Assembly (NCBI GenBank): GCA_025924215.1
Contig: JAICEJ010000003.1
Span: 1-38,580, forward strand
DNA length: 38,580 bases
Source: Candidatus Binatia bacterium
Lineage (GTDB): Bacteria; Desulfobacterota; Binatia; UBA9968
Direction: 5' to 3'
The notes beneath the pieces were generated by a model. The model ran no database searches, had not been told where the DNA came from, and worked only from the letters and a program-made list of their open reading frames with translations. Positions 36,401 through 38,580 of the stretch are shown in pieces. Both the position numbers and the translations under genes were made by a program. Position 1 is the first letter of the stretch. Every line of letters starts with the position of its first letter.

Positions 36401-38580
36401 TCCGGCTTAAAACCGGTATACTCGTACCAGCGGTCGTTGAGCGAATAGCACCAGCCGTCCGCACGGCAAGCCCAGACGAACACCGGCACATAGTTGGACA
36501 GCATGCGCAGCCGTTCTTCACTGTCCCGCAGCGCGCGCTCCGCCTTCTTCTCTTTGGTGATGTCCTGGGCCTCGATCACGGTGCCGACGGGCATGCCGTC
36601 TTGAATTATCGAGCTGGCGGCGCAACGCACAGAGAAAAAGGTGCCGTCCTTGCGCACGAACATCTCTTCGTGACCTGTAATTCTTTCGTCAAACGGCAGC
36701 ACACTATGAAGTCGACAATCGCCGATCGGGTAAGGCGAGCCGTCGGGCCGGCTGTGATGAATCTTTTCATGCAGAATCTGGCCGATCAGCTCTTGCTCAT
36801 CATACCCGGTCAAATGCCTTGCCGCCGGATTGGCGAAGGTAACGCGTCCCATCGGATCGGTCATAAACAACATCGATGGTGCATTATCTGTAATTGTTTC
36901 TAGCAGTTGCTTTTGGTGGCGCAGCTCTTCTTCGGCTCGCTTGGTTTCAGTAATGTCGATGTTGACGCCAAGAACGCGAGTTAGCTCGCCGGCGGCGTCG
37001 TACCAACCCTGGCCCTTGGAAGATACCCAGTGAATCTTTCCGGAAGGATGCAAAATGCGATATTCCAAAGTGAACGGCTGCCGCTGCCGAATGGCCTCAG
37101 CACGCTCAGCCTCCACTCGCTCAAGGTCCTCCGGATGAACCAGCTTTTGCCAGTGCTCGTAACGGGTCATGCCGCGGGCGGGCACTCCATAGACCATCTC
37201 TTGCTCGGGTGTCCATGCTAAATCGTTGGTTCGCGCGTTCCAGTCGAAGATTCCAAGATGAGCGCTGACCTGCGCCAAACGAAGCCGCTCAGCAGTCTCG
37301 TGAAAGGCATCCTCAGCGCGTTTCCGGTCGGTGAAGTCAAACACGATGCCAAGAAACCGAACCGCCGCACCCGCATCATCGTAGAGAAACCGGCCGAATG
37401 GCGCCAGCCAGCGAATCTCGCCATTGTCGGCGCGTATGATTCGGTGTTCCAGACAATAGAGGGATCGGGACGACTTTGCCCGCTCCATCGCTTGCGCGAC
37501 ACCGGCGAAATCCTCAGGGTAAATACGCGAGCGCCACATCTGGCGGGTGACGGGTTCGGCATCCGAATCGTATCCCAAGAGCGAGTACAGCTCCCGATTC
37601 CAGACTAAAGTGTCGGTTCGCAAATCCACATCCCAGATTCCCATGCCGGCGCCGTCCACCGCCAGCCGGAGCCTGCTTTCACTTTGCTCCAGCCGCTCCA
37701 CCTGGTGCCGTGACTCCGCCAGGAGGCGCAGACGCTCTTGCGCCATCGCCACGTAATGGCAAATCGTCCGCATGAAGTCGATTTCGTCATTGTCAAAACC
37801 GTCGCGTCTCTTACTCGCGAAACATAGTGTGCCGATCAAACGCTCGGCAAGCAGCAGAGGATGACCGGCATAGGCCGAAAAGCCCCGCGCCTGGGCAGAC
37901 TTTGCCTGTTGATCATCGACCTTCTTGAGTGCTTCCCGGATAACCTCCTGGCGTAAATGCGCAGGAACCTCATGGAGCGATTTGCTGATATCGAGTGGCT
38001 GTGAGGCGGGCAACGCATCAGGGTCTGCATCGCCGCGGGACTCCAGCACGAGGGCGGAACCGGAGCTGTCCACCCGGTAATTGAAGTAGGTATCCAATGC
38101 GAGGTGCTGTCGCACCGTCTCGAAAACTTCTCTGATCATCACAGTGGGATCATGCGCGGTAAGCAGTCGCTCCGAGACTTGCGCAAGCAACGCCAGTCGT
38201 TCGTTCTGCCGGCGCGCTCGCTCTTCAGCGCGCTTGCCCTCGCTGATGTCGACGACGACAGAGATTGTCCGCTCCGGCACGCCCGTGGCATCGCGGATCA
38301 ATTTGACGTTGATCGAGACCCAGAGAATTCGCCCGTCTTTGCGCACCAGACGTTTTTCTCCGACCAGGTCCTCGGTTTCGCCTCGCAATAATGCGGCTAT
38401 TAACTCGGCTTCACGGCGGCGATCGTCTGGGTGAGTCAGGTCGGATGGCGACAAGCCCAACAGCTCTGACTCGGTATAACCAACCAGCTCACAGAAACAT
38501 TTATTGACGCGAATGAATTTTCCCGTTGAGGCATCGATTTGCGTCTTGCCGACGCCGGCCAGCTCGAAGCTGGCGCGAAA
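33421..38580 (-). CDS. giant multi-PAS/GAF hybrid histidine kinase with two C-terminal receivers, 5' end truncated by window edge
   Basis: Frame stays open to 38580 (FRASFELAGVGKTQIDASTGKFIRVNKCFCELVGYTESEL upstream of the listed TTG start); about 8 PAS domains, one GAF, HisKA LANMSHEIRSPLTGVLGYAEIL, HATPase DSGIGMTEEQ/GTGLGLAITRRL, REC x2 (VLLDIQMPRLDGYE; VLLDISLPDISGYE). Confidence 0.95.
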   Translation of the reverse strand, partial: FRASFELAGVGKTQIDASTGKFIRVNKCFCELVGYTESELLGLSPSDLTHPDDRRREAELIAALLRGETEDLVGEKRLVRKDGRILWVSINVKLIRDATGVPERTISVVVDISEGKRAEERARRQNERLALLAQVSERLLTAHDPTVMIREVFETVRQHLALDTYFNYRVDSSGSALVLESRGDADPDALPASQPLDISKSLHEVPAHLRQEVIREALKKVDDQQAKSAQARGFSAYAGHPLLLAERLIGTLCFASKRRDGFDNDEIDFMRTICHYVAMAQERLRLLAESRHQVERLEQSESRLRLAVDGAGMGIWDVDLRTDTLVWNRELYSLLGYDSDAEPVTRQMWRSRIYPEDFAGVAQAMERAKSSRSLYCLEHRIIRADNGEIRWLAPFGRFLYDDAGAAVRFLGIVFDFTDRKRAEDAFHETAERLRLAQVSAHLGIFDWNARTNDLAWTPEQEMVYGVPARGMTRYEHWQKLVHPEDLERVEAERAEAIRQRQPFTLEYRILHPSGKIHWVSSKGQGWYDAAGELTRVLGVNIDITETKRAEEELRHQKQLLETITDNAPSMLFMTDPMGRVTFANPAARHLTGYDEQELIGQILHEKIHHSRPDGSPYPIGDCRLHSVLPFDERITGHEEMFVRKDGTFFSVRCAASSIIQDGMPVGTVIEAQDITKEKKAERALRDSEERLRMLSNYVPVFVWACRADGWCYSLNDRWYEYTGFKPEQALGVGWLDALHPGDREQALSKWDQAVARGDGYEMELRCRRHDGEYRWFIAKALPVKDAGGLITDWFGTSLDIHDRKSWEQSLAHLAAIVTSSQDAVISFSRDSKIVTWNRAAEKLFGWAAEEALGQTAEIYVPPDYSDESAQITETLRRGEAIDQLETVRRRKDGSRVDVSLTISPIKVDQEVIGVSVTARDITERKRIEQQREQQSRLLDLSLDAISVWSVAHGIEYWNEGAEKLYGYSAEEATGRSMQDLLKTSQSVSLQEIEDQIRREGEWEGRISHVNKRGGQVAVLSRQQRIARPDGEVILEVNRDITILEEAEQAVAEAAAHLKAIVETAVDGIITIDENGIIASVNPAVEKMFGYSTRELIGRNLSMLMAEPYRSEHNDYLNHYRRTGERKVIDVGREVRGRRKDGSEFPVDLGVSETMIGPRRFFTGLVRDATGRKQVEQALIDAKEAADTASYAKSEFLANMSHEIRSPLTGVLGYAEILLNRLKDPNDLDCVRTIKQSGQYLLQIINDILDLAKIEAQGVELDRETIYLPAFLSEVYALMEVNAKEKALPLFLKYDGFIPQKIESDSKRLRQILINLLSNAIKFTDHGKVEFAVRFLRAESQLQFEVSDSGIGMTEEQQQNLFRPFTQGDSSVTKVYGGTGLGLAITRRLVGALGGAIAVESLCGRGSTFRVTIPVQVLSNASYASSMIQKNGGVARLFAEKMAARVLICEDQPEIRRLMGCFIEDAGGRVTLTDSGEAALEVVQQAGDDLDVVLLDIQMPRLDGYEVARRIRQLGFRKPVIAVTAAAMPSDREKCLKAGCDDYLPKPIEFETLLSMIARYTAKPVPDQASLSLIEPQPGPDTAAADDSLTASSTPKHWRILVVDDRPVALNATSRLLELEGHTVRSASTGHAAIRVAREFAPDLVLLDISLPDISGYEVFRRLKANQSLAGTVFVALSGHGYEERLRARQVGFDDYLMKPFDIKEVDRLIAVNLAQDRRL

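Noticed and set aside
1-38580. CRISPR arrays, tRNAs, insertion sequences, prophage or defence modules
   Set aside because: None seen on either strand; no regular repeats, transposase or integrase motifs.

Overview
The window looks like a chromosomal segment from an environmental Gram-negative bacterium: TamA/Omp85-like plus TamB, lipoproteins, an OM beta-barrel, and soil/stress-type small membrane proteins. No tRNA, rRNA, CRISPR, transposase or phage structural genes were recognised. Main content: topoisomerase IB (5' end cut by the window edge), GH13 alpha-glucosidase, short RecQ-like helicase, PLD-family protein, metallophosphoesterase + nucleotidyltransferase pair, DUF748/AsmA-like protein, TamA-TamB pair, AI-2E-type permease, M48 protease, BrkB/YihY protein, an NtrB-like PAS histidine kinase, an Anabaena-sensory-rhodopsin-transducer (ASRT) homologue without a visible rhodopsin, and a giant PAS/GAF hybrid kinase running off the right edge. 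Many small stress/envelope proteins lie between these, at least four of them shorter than 60 aa and absent from the ORF track (DUF3309, DUF1328, DUF3096 and lmo0937/DUF5670-like). The most striking signal is regulatory. The sigma-54 (-24/-12) pattern TGGCA-N6-TTGC occurs at least seven times by eye. Every copy is intergenic, correctly oriented and about 25-70 nt upstream of a start codon. Four or more near-consensus copies precede other genes of the same type. This suggests a dense, locally clustered RpoN regulon of envelope/stress proteins, possibly linked to the NtrB-like kinase and the ASRT gene; no sigma-54 activator is encoded in the window. Other notable items are an in-frame receiver-BON lipoprotein read-through ORF, an eroded phosphoribosyltransferase/hydrolase gene pair, and a leader inverted repeat upstream of a dksA-like gene.
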